A stretch of DNA of 64,000 bases, from positions 1 through 64,000 of the forward strand of contig JACCGJ010012622.1 of the NCBI GenBank assembly GCA_013407085.1. Direction: 5' to 3'. Origin of the DNA: Atriophallophorus winterbourni. Lineage: Eukaryota > Platyhelminthes > Trematoda > Plagiorchiida > Microphallidae. Of the stretch, positions 9,722-20,478 are shown in pieces. The first letter of the stretch is position 1. Each line of letters opens with the position of its first letter. The notes beneath the pieces were generated by a model that saw only the letters and a list, made by a program, of their open reading frames with translations, searched no databases and was not told the origin of the DNA. A program made the translations under genes and the position numbers.

Positions 9722-11793
9722 GTAGGATAGAAATAAGGTCCAACAGACTGCAAACGACTATTGGACTGAAGTTAGCCTCAATATCCAAAACGCTGCGGAT
9801 ACCGGAAATTTTCACGGTATGTATGATGGGCTCAAGAGAGCCATTGGATAAAAACAAACTTAAAACGGCTCCCATTAAGTCTTTATCTGCTAACCCGATT
9901 GTCGACAAAACTTAACAAATGGAAAGATGGGTAGCGCACTTCTCATCTCTCTACTCTAGGGACAGTACGGTTCTACCGCATGCACTTGAAAATGTCGAGC
10001 CTTTGCCGACCATTGAATATCTAGATACCCCTCCTACTCTTGATGAGCTCAATGAGGCAATCGACCGCTTAGCGAATGGGAAGGCGCCTGGTGACGACGG
10101 AATTCCACCTGAACTCATCAAATGCTGTAGAGCAGCAAGATTACAACCTCTTCACCATTTGCTTCTTCAGTGCTGGCAAGAGGGGGGTGTCCCACAAGAG
10201 ATGCGAGACACAAAGATCATAACGCTATTTAACAATAAGGGTGACAGAGGCGACTGCAACAATTACAGAGGAATCTCCCTTCTAAATGTTGTAGGCAAGT
10301 TGTTTGCTAAAGTCTTACAAGTTTTAGCTGATAGAATTCACTCCGAATCTCAATGTGGCTTCCGCAAGGGAAGATCAACCGTTGACATGATCTTCTCCCT
10401 GAAACAACTTCAAGAAAAGTGTCGGTAACAGCGTATGAGATTATACGCTGTTTTTATTGATTTAACTAAGGCATTCGATGACGTCAGCAGGGAGGATCTT
10501 TTCAAAATGCTTGATTAGACAGGCTGCCGCCCAATGCTGCTCAGACTCGTTATTTCGTTTCACTCAGGCATGAAATGCGCAGTCCATTTTAGCGGTAGCA
10601 GTTCAAAAGCATTTGAAATTCGAATTGCGTCAAACCAAGGTGTGTTCTTGCTCCCACGCTGTTCGGCATTTTCTTTGCGCTGCTCCTGAAGCACGCTTCT
10701 GGGACGAGAACAGAAGGCATTTACATACGCACGCAAAGTGATCGCAAGCTTTTCAACCTGAACCGGTTGAGAGCACAAATCAAAGCACGAAATGTGCTAA
10801 TACGTGACCTGTTGTTTGCCGACGATGCAGCCTTTATTCCTCACTCGCAAGAGAACCTTTAGTCGCTAATGGACTGTTTTTCGTCGGCATGCAAACAATG
10901 TGGTCTAACAATCAGCATGAGCAAGACCAAAGTCCGTGGTCAAGGGACTGTATCGCCTCCCATCATCACTGTTGGAAACTGTCTGCTTGAACCAGTATAT
11001 CAGTTCACATACCTTGGTTCAACCATTGCGGATAACCTCTCACTAGACACGAAAATTGATAAGCGGAAGGGCAGAGCAGCTGTCATTTTGTCTCGATTGA
11101 ACTCTCGTGTTTGGGGTGACTGTAAATAAAGAGATGATAGTATACAGCGCGTGCGTACTAAATGCTTTACTGTATGACAGTGAAACCTGGACCACCCACG
11201 CAAGACACGAACGGAAGCTGAATGCTTTCCATCTACGAATCATCCGTCGTATTTTGAACATATCGTGGATGGACAGAGTGACTATCGCTGAAGTGTTTTC
11301 AAAAGCTGGTCTAGAGTGCATGTTCACCTATTACGTCAGCGCCGCATGCGGGGGCTTGGTCATGTCTATAGAATGAAAAATGGTCGTATTCCGAAAGATC
11401 TACTCTATGTTGAGTTGCAATTAGGAAGTCGACCATTGGGCAGACCGCATCTGCGGTAAAAAGATGTTTCCAAAAGAGATATGAAAGCTCTTGACATTGA
11501 CTCCGCGAGCTAGGAAGTCCTTGCTTTTGACCGCTCACTTTGGAGGTATTGTGTACAGCGTCGTCTGCAAGCCGGGGTTGAGCAGATACAGCTCTTGGCT
11601 GCTGAACGCAGATCAGCCGCCGGCGTGAAACTGATGCAATACACAAGAGTTCTGACAATCGTTGCAAGCGCTGCGGGAGAGATTGTTCCTAGCGAATCGG
11701 AGTGTTCAGTCATTCAAAAAGCTGTAAAACTTGAACATTCACGCGATTGTGATCTACATCCATGGTCGATATCGACCGACGGAGGCCAACACA
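9722..11793 (+). mobile_element. RTE-like LINE family D, copy D1 (5' truncated, decayed)
   Basis: A LINE of the type annotated in many invertebrates as endonuclease-reverse transcriptase. It starts in the linker after the endonuclease. RT motifs: NGKAPGDDGIPPELIK, NYRGISLLNVVGK, ESQCGFRKGRSTVDMIFSL (9919-10428, open), then after a shift FIDLTKAFDDVSR, a stop, and [14 protein letters not shown] near 10815. The C-terminal region has SETWTTHARHERKLNAF and RRILNISWMD. It ends with GACGGAGGCCAACAC near 11793. At least seven more copies or fragments are in the window: 9005, 22138, 44085, 46700, 56425, 59985 and 62640. Confidence 0.8.
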
Positions 11794-11829
11794 TTCTATC
11801 CGTTTGCTTGCTTTCCGCTATTACCCTAG

Positions 11830-12547
11830 GGAAGCTCAACTTTTTATGGTAGGTTTTTTCTATTAGCTTTCCATTCACGTTTGATAGTATCGGTCATTTC
11901 GGTCGTGAAGAAGTTTAGCTTTAAAGGGCTAGGATCTTGCATTTTATAGTTGGCAGACCGCGGTATCCTAAATACATCCACAAGTATGGCATTTTTGATA
12001 CCAATTATTTCGGCTAGATATTTCCACTGTTTGTGATCGTGCTCAGACATTTCTTGAGACGGTCGTCAGCAGCATCTTCCGGAGCACCTAGATTTACAAT
12101 AATTGTTGGATTACATTCTTCTCGAGATTTCTGCGAAGACTTTCGCTCCCACCATGGTAAGTCTGCATGGATACGACATGCATTTAAAAGTAGGTTTTCC
12201 ACGTCCTCCGCAGGTTGAAGCGTTATTCTTAAAAGTCGCGGATCATCCTTGTGAGGAGAATTCAGGTAGCGGTTTAATCGAACTATTGATGAAGGAGTAA
12301 CTGCGGCCAGTTTCATCTGACTACAGGGTTTATAGCACTCAGCTAAGTCATGGTTTTGCTTAGCTTCGAACAGCGTTTCCTGCGACACGGTCTCGTTTGT
12401 GCATGTAACACTAAGGTTTACACCCGCGTATTTTGTTTTATTATTTGAGGCAGTCATTTTAGTAGTGGTATTTCTGAGTCCTTTCTCGTTTCTGTTAAGT
12501 CGAGGAGTCACTGATTCCAACGAAAGCTTCCACGTTTTAGTCACCAT
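11830..12547 (-). mobile_element. CR1-like ORF1 segment, inverted
   Basis: The minus strand encodes the C-terminal half of a CR1 ORF1: SIVRLNRYLNSPHKDDPRLL, IHADLPWWERKS, HDHKQWKYLAEIIG, VDVFRIPRSANYK and LKLNFFTTEMTDTIKREW, with one frameshift near 12030. These are the same blocks as in ORF1 of families A and E. It abuts, within a few bases, a plus-strand fragment from the 3' end of a CR1 ORF2. An inverted 5' part lying upstream of a sense 3' part is the layout left by twin priming. Confidence 0.7.
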
Positions 12548-12549
12548 CT

Positions 12550-12928
12550 GCGCGGTTATCTGCTTCTAAGCTGGTCATTGGACTCGAACATATGCCATTC
12601 GTCGGGCGACTCAGACGACTGGAGCTGAGGACACTTGCACAAAGAAGAATGCGAGGTGATCTCATCCTCGCATATGCAAAAAATTAAAACTGTTTCCCAC
12701 TCCCTGGACACCTTATTACAACTACGAACTTCCAGCAACAACCGTGGCTATGGTTGCAAGGTGGAGATACCACATTCCAAACGGAACTGTAGCAGCTATG
12801 TTTATTCGGTACGTGTGTGCTTTGTTTGCAATTCCCAAACTGCTGATTTGGTGAGCTCAAACAGTTTATCTATATTCAAATCAAAACTTTACGATTATAT
12901 AAGAGCTAATCCGAATTTTGCCCCAAAC

Positions 12929-12931
<3 letters not shown>
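12550..12931 (+). mobile_element. CR1-like ORF2 C-terminal fragment
   Basis: The plus strand encodes the end of a CR1 ORF2, in two frames: LVIGLEHMPFVGRLRRLELR, then from about 12710 SSNNRGYGCKVEIPHSKRNC and SIFKSKLYDYIRANPNFAP. These match the conserved C-terminal region of other copies (RATKLV...RLGL, SRxNCRR, FKxxLYNY). The coding part runs straight into a TA microsatellite with no recognisable 3' UTR. Confidence 0.65.
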
Positions 12932-12933
<2 letters not shown>

Positions 12934-12978
<45 letters not shown>

Positions 12979-12982
12979 TATA
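12934..12982. repeat. TA microsatellite
   Basis: About 45 bases of almost pure TA with one interruption, directly after the CR1 fragment end. Confidence 0.9.
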
Positions 12983-13419
12983 TCTGACAAATAGTCACAC
13001 AACCATGAGAGAAGTGGTTCACATATTCCTGAACGGTTTATATATCATTGAACTCGTCTCAATTTGCTCTATCGGAATATACCCGTTTCAACTTCGAGCA
13101 AGGTGAATTCTTGAAAATCCAATTTTTCAAGTTTTAACCCAAATTTATTGACGCGTGCAATATCCCGGGCGATTCAGAATATTGTTCCTGTTGGAATACT
13201 TTTGAGAGGATCACATCATTTCGAATAGACTGATAGTTTTTTTCAACACTATCAGATTGAAACTCGTTCAACCGCACCACTTTTATCCAACTCGTTCGCA
13301 TTTTACCGCTTGGATCGCGTCACTCCGTTCCAACGCATTCAGTCCACCAGTAGCTACTGATCGATAAACAACTGCACCGCTAAGTGCACTGACTCATCAC
13401 TCGTCGGATTTTAACAATG
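12983..13419. other. Non-coding stretch
   Basis: No gene or repeat is recognised. The segment leads into the CR1-E element; the part from about 13330 may be that element's 5' leader, but I have no second copy to prove it. Confidence 0.4.
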
Positions 13420-13462
13420 ACGCGAAGGATGACCTCAATGACCCAGATAAAGAAGGCAGCAT

Positions 13463-14640
13463 GTGATGTGTAACAAAGGGGTAAGCGCCAAATCCAACGT
13501 AGTTAAATGTTTTGGATGTTTGGGTAAAATACATACAAAATATGATAAAGCCCAAACGAAAGAAGTGATATCTATTATTAACAACGTTGATTTACCCGGT
13601 GTTTGCTACATATGTTGTGCAAGTCGAAGTAAACAGCCTAGCGATACGACTACAAATCCTCCCCATGAGGCAAAGCTGGAATCTCGAATAGAGATTTTGG
13701 AAAATTACTATTGGTAGATACACTTGCCAACGCAATTCGACCCGAAATAAATGTTGCTCAATACCAAAAGTAAAAGAAAATTACACCAATAACTGCTCCC
13801 TTAACTAAATGTGGTGATAGCTCATCCGAAAGTAATAAAGATGGAGCTAATGAACCCTGTTTACCTAGGTCCTCGTCTGGTAAAATTGTGAACACTTTGT
13901 CCAGGACTCCCAGTCGTCTAGTTGCTAGATCCGAGCCCCCCCCAAAAAAAGCAATGCTTCCGCTCATTCTACTTAGATCTATATCGCTCTCAGTGTAAAC
14001 TGCACAAATATTCCGGAATCGACAGATTCAATTTTTCAGCAAGAAAAGCACATGAATTGAAGGAATGGACTAAGCTGTGTATACACATGGGCTTGAAAGC
14101 TTTGGTACCTACATTGATGACGCGCTTAACTCGGCATAAAAACTCCCCTCACGTAGACTGGTCGCGCCTATTAAGGCTGACATTGCGAAATAAATCTGAA
14201 ATGGAAGAAGTCATCCTCAATGCGTATCTACTCGGTGCTTGTCCCGGTTTGACCTGCCGAGTACAAGCCGACATACCTTGGTGGGAAAGGAAAGGTCAAT
14301 TCAAGTGAACTTTATGTAGTTTAATATTCCTCGGTTTCCCCGAAAATGGTGATGTAGTATCAGCATCGGAATCAAAGCAACATGATCTGCAGCAATGGTT
14401 ATACATTGCCGATGCTATTGGATCTCGTGATTCCATTGTCGTAGACACTTTTAGACTACCTAGATCCTCTAACTGCAAAGTCAATGGGCCCAGTCCTCTG
14501 AAAATCACTTTTCTAACGACCGAAATGGCTATCGCTATGAATACCGACTGGAAATCCAACCGCTCAAAATTTCCACCAGAAGTGAGACTGAGCGTGCCCA
14601 AGCGTTTCCCCTCACTGAAACCCAGACAATCATCGTAGCC
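13463..14640 (+). pseudogene. CR1-E ORF1, zinc finger protein (broken)
   Basis: The N-terminal finger is partly visible (CFGCLGKIHTKYDKAQTKEV and VDLPGVCYICCASR). The central and C-terminal part (13922-14308, then shifted to about 14640) shows SARKAHELKEWTKLC, LTRHKNSPHVDWSRLLRLTL, CRVQADIPWWERKG, LFLGFPENGDV-like and PLKITFLTTEMAIAMN-like blocks. At least two frameshifts are present. The minus-strand copy at 31739-32543 encodes the same protein with different breaks. Confidence 0.65.
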
Positions 14641-14754
14641 ACAGCCTGATTGCAATCTTGTTACTTACAGTCAAACTTCTACCCCAAAAACCGAATAGGT
14701 TCCGACTCATCGCGAGTCGGACCAATAGCTACAGTACACTATCCGACATTTTGT

Positions 14755-16400
14755 AAGATAAATACGATCAAATGCATATATACAAATGCTCAGTGTTTAA
14801 GTAACAAATTATATGAACTATGTGAGCTTTGTGACAGACTTTTACCCGATTTGGTAACAGTTACAGAGAATGGGTTCCAACCATGCATGACTGATGCTGA
14901 GCTGTTGATTCCGAAAATGTCACTACTCCGTCGCGATCGCGAACGAAGATCTGGTGGTGGAGTTGCAGTCTACTATCACGAACGTTTAGCGCAGTGTAAC
15001 GTCATCGATCATCCTGACCTCAGCCTTCCTGATACGATGTGGTGTTCAGTAAAACTAGTCAGTGAAGATGAATGTACGATCGGCATCATTTACCGCTCGC
15101 CATCATCCGAAAGCTCATTCAACGATAAGCTAATCGAATCCTAGCAACACATCACAAGATGCCAGACTACGCAATTGCTGATCATTGGCGATTTTAATCT
15201 CCCGCATCTGTTTTCGAGAGGTGAGCACTCCCTGCATTCGTTTCAACATAAATTCAAGGAGGTTATAGAATTTGCTTCACTGCACAATCACGTTAACCAG
15301 CCAACTCCCTGGCGGGGTCGTGACCAACCTTCAATCTTTGACCTTGTCTTAACGCTTAATTTGTTTTCGCCAGCACAGCATGGATTTCGATCTCACCGAT
15401 CCTGTCTCACAAATCTTCTCATAGCATTAGACGACTGGACGAAAGAGTTGGATAGATGTTCTTGCATCCACGTCTGTTACCCAGACATTTCGAAAGCATT
15501 CTACAGAGTCAATCATCATCTGCTTTTCCAAAAACTGATGCGTTCAGGAATATCTAAACCACACGTCTCATGGTTGTGTGACTTTCTGTCGGATCGCGAC
15601 GCCAGAGTTAAAGTTAACGGAGTGCAATCACAAACGTGCAAAACCACGAGTGGAATACCACAAGCATCTTTGTTAGGCCCGCTCCTATTTCTGTTATACA
15701 TAAACGATTTACCCGCCCACGTCATATCTTCTAAAATGGTCCTGTTCGCGGATAATATGAAAATTTGGACGCCGATTAGTTCTGCAGAGGATAGCGTATC
15801 GAATTGGGCGGCCATGAATGACATGTCCTTCAACATACAGAAATGTAAGATGCTCCATATTGGCAAGAATGTTCCTTGGACATATCGATTGGGAACTGAA
15901 AACCTAGCACGGAGCTCGTTAGAAAAGATCTTGGCGTGTGGATTAGCGGTAACCTGAACAGCACAGTGCATGCCAGAATATATATCGACGGGCCAACATA
16001 TTGTTAGGTATCGTTCGAAGAATATTTGGAAGGTTCTCTCTGGTAACGTTACCAAGGATAATGAATGTCTACCTTCGCCCTACGATGGATTATGAGGTCT
16101 AGGTCTGGGCTCCTTGGCTGCGAAAAGATATTCCTCTCTTCGATAAAATCTATCATAGAGCAACAAAGTTAGTGATGGGTCTTCGCAATGCTGCGTATAC
16201 CGAAAGACTGCGACGTCTGGGTCTATGTGACTCTACTTAAAGGAGGATACGACGCGATATTATTCTGACTAATAGAATTGTGTCTACCGAAGGACATCCA
16301 CTAAAACACTTGCTTGATGTGTGTGATGGGAAAGTGACACGCGGACATAGCTTTTCCCTTTATGTTCCAAGATCCCGTATTGATTGACGGCGCCATTTTT
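14755..16400 (+). pseudogene. CR1-E ORF2, endonuclease joined to reverse transcriptase (broken)
   Basis: The endonuclease starts near IKCIYTNAQCLSNKL at about 14766. Key blocks are SGGGVAVYYHERL, GIIYRSPSSESSFND and LIIGDFNLPHLFSR, with an in-frame stop at about 15142. After SIFDLVLTLN the sequence jumps to AQHGFRSHRS, so the RT lacks its N-terminal third. RT blocks: YPDISKAFYRVNHHL (usual D-R replaced by Y-R), SGIPQASLLGPLLFLLY (usual QGS is QAS) and FADNMKIW, where the second catalytic Asp of FADD is Asn. This RT could not be active. Confidence 0.7.
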
Positions 16401-16608
16401 TCGGCGTACGAGCTATATTTCTTTGAAATTCTCTACCTCAACATGTGGTGGACTCTCCTTGCTTGGAGATTTTTAAAGCGAAATTGAACTTTCACTTGCA
16501 AACGAACATCATTCGTGAGCCATACATTTGATATTTGCTTTTATACTATTGTAATTTTCATGTTTTATTCATACCGTAATCCTGTGGTGCTGTAAAGTAT
16601 TAAATTTT

Positions 16609-17151
16609 TTAACCATAAATCCCGACCCGAATTTGTGAGTCGGAGTGTACAGCAGAGGTCGACAGCATATCTCTGTAAGAATTTCCTACTTCCGTGGTCG
16701 TTTTAACTGATTCCAAAACGGAATTAACCCTGCTTTTTTTCTTTGTTGGCACACCAATAACCTCACTTTCAGATTCCTTCAGTGGTGGCACTGAAATCGT
16801 TGTATCGATGTGATGGTTTGCATCGGTGATCTCTTGCGTACTCACATGATCTACCATTATTTCCTCCACACATCGAAGGCTGAACTCGAAACTGGGCATT
16901 CTATTTTCAAATTTGGCTTCAAAATTATTGGCACCGTGCAAGGATTTAGCTCTGCAATGAACACAGACATAGATGGCGTCAGGAATCTTTTCATTATTTA
17001 TTAATGCTGTCGAATCAGGGGCTAAATTACGGTCACAATTACCATGGATTTTACCCATAGACAGAAAACACGTTATGACTTTACTCGACATGGGGCGTGC
17101 GTTATTTACACTTTTGCCTCCTGTAGAAACCCGAGAGGGCACATGAACCAA
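16609..17151 (-). mobile_element. CR1-like ORF1 fragment
   Basis: The minus strand encodes an ORF1 N-terminus: KVITCFLSMGKIHGNCDRNL, STALINNEKIPDAIYVCVHC and, downstream, SVKTTTEVGNSYRDML. The PHD-like cysteines are partly kept. The last block is shared with the minus-strand ORF1 at 24495-24737, so the two are related families. It abuts the 3' end of the CR1-E element tail to tail. Confidence 0.6.
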
Positions 17152-17500
17152 TCAGGTGATGCGTGTGTGTGTTCGAAGTGATTTACTACAGAAACCCGAG
17201 AAGTTAAGGGTAGACATTACGTGCGGCGTATGTGTTTCTGTCAGCCAATAAGAATTGACCGTCGTACGAGTTAAATTTGAGTGTTATCTGGCGTGAATGT
17301 TTTCCTCGTTTCATGAATAAATGAAATTTTTCGTTTTTTATTAAAACACGTTAAACATATAAGATTGACAGGCATACAGTTGATTCCCAATGTGAAACAA
17401 ACAAGCTATCGCATAGATGCAATTTTTCTAGATGACCTGAAGAGATAGTAAACAACCAATATTAAACTGCCTATCACCAAGCTTCTTTTTCCAGAGCTTA

Positions 17501-17554
<54 letters not shown>

Positions 17555-17640
17555 TATATTATATCATTCTAATCTATAAGTTTTGCGCCCTGAAAATCCT
17601 TTCAATAGGTTAATGCACAACACCCGGCGGTAATGAGTTC
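17152..17640. other. Non-coding stretch with TA microsatellite
   Basis: AT-rich with no gene recognised. A pure TA tract of about 50 bases lies at 17503-17553. Confidence 0.6.
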
Positions 17641-18675
17641 CATAAGAAAATAAGAAAATGGGACTCACCGGTTGTTCACATGCTTTTCACGTGACCTCGA
17701 GACAATTCTGCGTGTCGAGATTCGTCCAATCAGCAGGGCCGGTTGTGACCATTGTTGCGTTCGCACTGAGGTCAAGTGGATTCCATGTCGCTGTCACAGC
17801 TTCGTCGATCGATTTTTTGTCCGTATGTTGGATCTCGTGAGGCGGTCAAACGCGTTAGTAGCCTGAAGTGGGTTGTTCGGCTGAGTGGTGGGTGTTTTGT
17901 CGACAATACAATGTGGCCGATTTCGAACCCGTGATTTCGTCATTTAGCAAATAATCCACTATAACTCGTTAACCAGACAAGGAAGGAATACAGAAACCAG
18001 TATCAAAGTGCGTAGCTCGACGCGATCTTTGCAAGGATAGCAAAAACCGTAGAATAGTTATCGATAGGAAAAAGTTTGCGCGCGTGAACAAACTAAGATA
18101 TTTACGCCGATATGGCATTGTTAATCCGTTGACAGGAACAAAACGAATTAATTCCGATAGATATGATCGAAAGTATCACAGAATTCTTAGAATGGGATAA
18201 ATCCGAGCAGATTTAGCGAAGCCATGACCTGAAGTGTCCGAGGAAAATAATGCGACCGCACAGCAGTTGACAGTTGACAGTTCGCGAGAAGAAGGATGTT
18301 GAACATATGCAGCGAATTTATCACCGCCCAGCATCCGAAACAAGCCTTATAAATAAAGGATAGCTCAACGGAATCTGTTCGACTTTCCGTATCTAAGAAT
18401 CAGAGGAGACCTTATCCTACTTTACATAATATTCAATACCCCAAACCATCCCTTAAATAATTTATTCACGCGAAGGGATACGATAAATTACCGAACCCAT
18501 GAATATGTGCTGGTGGTACCACATTCCCGCCTGAACTGACGGGGTCTGTTTTACTTGGAACAGTTAACCTTATACCGTTGCTCACTCAACGATCTTGCAT
18601 GACGTTAACACGAAATTAGACGAATTTTCATTCCATTATCCATTTCCCGAACACTTATATACTAATTAATCTAAT
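17640..18675 (+). mobile_element. CR1-like LINE family G, copy G1 (5' module plus C-terminal end)
   Basis: The first ~650 bases are a non-coding module that recurs, diverged, at 57060-57560. The shared landmarks are GTGGATCTCGTGA-like, AAAAAGTTTGCGCGCGTGAAC, TATGATCGAAA and GACCGCACAGCAG-like segments. From about 18290 the sequence matches the C-terminal end and 3' part of family G at 58620-59030 (GAATTTATCACCG, GGATAGCTCAACGGAATCTG, AGAGGAGACCTTA). The RT present in the 57-59 kb copy is deleted here. Confidence 0.6.
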
Positions 18676-18678
18676 TCC

Positions 18679-19332
18679 TTATCCAAAAACCGGTAGTCGA
18701 GTGTAATATCCGGGAATGTGAGCAACACATCCATAAGCGCCTTGCGTGTTTGACCGAAGTGTGCCCGTTATATCAAGGGTTTGGTCGTTCATATTTCTAC
18801 ATATAAACGATTGTTTGAAGTAGAGTGCTGCTTCTCCGCCATCACCTAAGCGGTCACACCGGAATAGAGACATGCTAGGCAAAGAGAGCTCATTTTCAGA
18901 CAATGAGGCATGGAACCACGTTTCTGTTATTGCAACTATGTCTGCCACCGTTTTATCGGACAATTCGATTACTTTGTTGAAAAGGCTGTTTGCGCTTGCA
19001 TAGATGCACTTAATTTTATTTTTCATCAGTAATGACGGGGTGTAAACTGAAGTTATTAGTCCGGCTGCTCAAGAGTCGGGCATAACAAGTAATGATGAAT
19101 CATGTGGTATGTGATATGGCGTTAAACAGTGTGATGTCGAATCCCACTGAATAGTCAGTGCCCGAGATGACAAAACATGTGTTCTGCTTATTGGTCGCCG
19201 ACCGCTTGAATCCACAATTAGGTTTCGGTGTGAATTGCTCAGTCCGACTCAATTTCAACCGGACCTACGAGGATTTTGATGTTTTGATTTCTTTCATTTG
19301 GATGAAAACGCTGATATCCGCTTTCTCCAGAT
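18679..19332 (-). mobile_element. CR1-like LINE family C, distal half of a copy split by a gypsy insertion
   Basis: The minus strand encodes the start of a CR1 ORF2: MKNKIKCIYASANSLFNKVI, IVAITETWFHASLSENELSL, GDGGEAALYFKQSF and DQTLDITGTL. The match to family C at 9217-9537 is clear (GDGG.AALYFKQ, DITDTLWC). The endonuclease stops shortly after. Its upstream half (ORF1) lies at 23946-24740, on the other side of the gypsy element, in the same orientation. The endonuclease is truncated at about 18680, where family G begins. Confidence 0.65.
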
Positions 19333-19463
19333 TGTAGAAACGTCAAGATCAGAGCGACAAATGTGTATTCACTACACGTAAACAAACATACGAATCATTG
19401 CTACACTTACAGCTACTGCATTCTGATTGGACAATGAGTATTCATGATGACAGCCACTCCACA
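19333..19463 (-). repeat. 3' LTR of the gypsy element
   Basis: 131 bases beginning TGTAGAAACG and ending CCACTCCACA on the plus strand, so with TG...CA ends. It is a direct repeat of 23786-23940, sharing GTCAAGATCAGAGCGA, ATGTGTATTCACTACACGT and GACAGCCACTCC. It is about 24 bases shorter than the other LTR owing to an internal length difference. Confidence 0.8.
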
Positions 19464-19478
19464 TCCTTCCGTTTTTCA
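19464..19478 (-). other. Polypurine tract of the gypsy element
   Basis: On the minus strand this reads as a purine-rich GAAAAACGGAAGGA directly before the 3' LTR, the expected position for the plus-strand primer. Confidence 0.6.
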
Positions 19479-20236
19479 AATGAACTTACGTACTGCGCGG
19501 TTGCGCAATTTTATTTCGTTTGGAGCCTCTGGATCTCTTTCACACATCTCGTCTGAATCAATGGGTTCTTGCTTTCTTAAATGTAATCTATTTCTTTTCA
19601 CAGTTCCGTGTTGCCTATTCACCTTGTAAGATCTTTCACCCGTACGAACACTGACAGTTCCAAGATCCCATTTCTCAGCTCCCATGCCGAAGGGTTGCAT
19701 CCAAACCGTATCTCCATCAGACAATTCGGGTAGCTCACGTGCACCCTAATCATATACCTGTTTTTCGCGCTCCACGCGCCGTTTTAATTGCTGATTGATG
19801 ATGTCCCATTGAACGTCATGCATGTACAGACGGTTGTTAACAATAGGTATCCTCGTTCTTGTGCGTCTACCCATGAGTCTTTGAGCTGGGATTAATTATA
19901 TATCGGTGAAAGGAGTATTTCTATGTTCCCGGAGTGCTAAATACAGATCTTCTTTAACCTCCAGGCATTTTTCATTATTTTCTTCGCTTCTTTCAATGCC
20001 GATTCTGCTTTATCATTGAATTGGCTATGATAAGGGCTGGAAATTTCATGTTTAAAACGACATTTTTCTGCGAAGTCAGCAAACTGCTTTGCCGAAAACT
20101 GTGAAACTCCATCGGATCTGACACTCTCTGGGATACCATAACTCGCAAATTGACCTTTCATTTTCGCAACGATTTCTTCAGCTGATGTGGTATTCAGTTT
20201 CTCTATTTCGAAAAAGTCGCTGAAATAATCCACCAA
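19476..20236 (-). pseudogene. gypsy integrase fragments
   Basis: 20236-19937 encodes part of the catalytic core: VDYFSDFFEIEKL with one catalytic Asp, GIPESVRSDGVSQF with the second Asp but the usual Asn-Gly altered, and SPYHSQFNDKAES, where the catalytic Glu is kept. 19724-19476 encodes the C-terminal domain: LSDGDTVWMQPFGMG-like, KWDLGTVSVRTGERSYKV and RNRLHLRK. A frameshift separates them, and the N-terminal HHCC finger is degenerate (about 20240-20480). Confidence 0.75.
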
Positions 20237-20478
20237 AAGTAACTAATCATTTGTCGCATGTGAAAACAGGTCAGCTGCAATATGTTGCCAAGGGCGCTCT
20301 GGTATTGTGCGACAAAACATTGGTTATTTTATTTGGCGGTTCCCGAACTTGTTACATATTGGGCACTTGGAGACGAAATCGTTCACTTGGCAACTGATGA
20401 CTGATCAATATACCGTATCCTTATCTCTTCTATTGCAACCGTTGTTCCCCAAACGAGATAGATGTCTCTCCTGCAAAA

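Larger units (their letters stand above)
13420..16620 (+). mobile_element. CR1-like LINE family E, apparent chimera with internal deletion
   Basis: ORF1 and endonuclease (13463-15354) match the minus-strand element at 28815-32640 (family E1/F). The RT part from about 15360 instead matches the element at 38570-40945 (family E2), for example AQHGFRSHRSCLTNLL against AQHGFRSYRFCLTNL. The end of the endonuclease linker and the start of the RT are missing at the switch point. It ends near 16600 with the shared CR1 3' block (GCTGTAAAG, TTTTTTAACCATAAATC). Confidence 0.75.
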
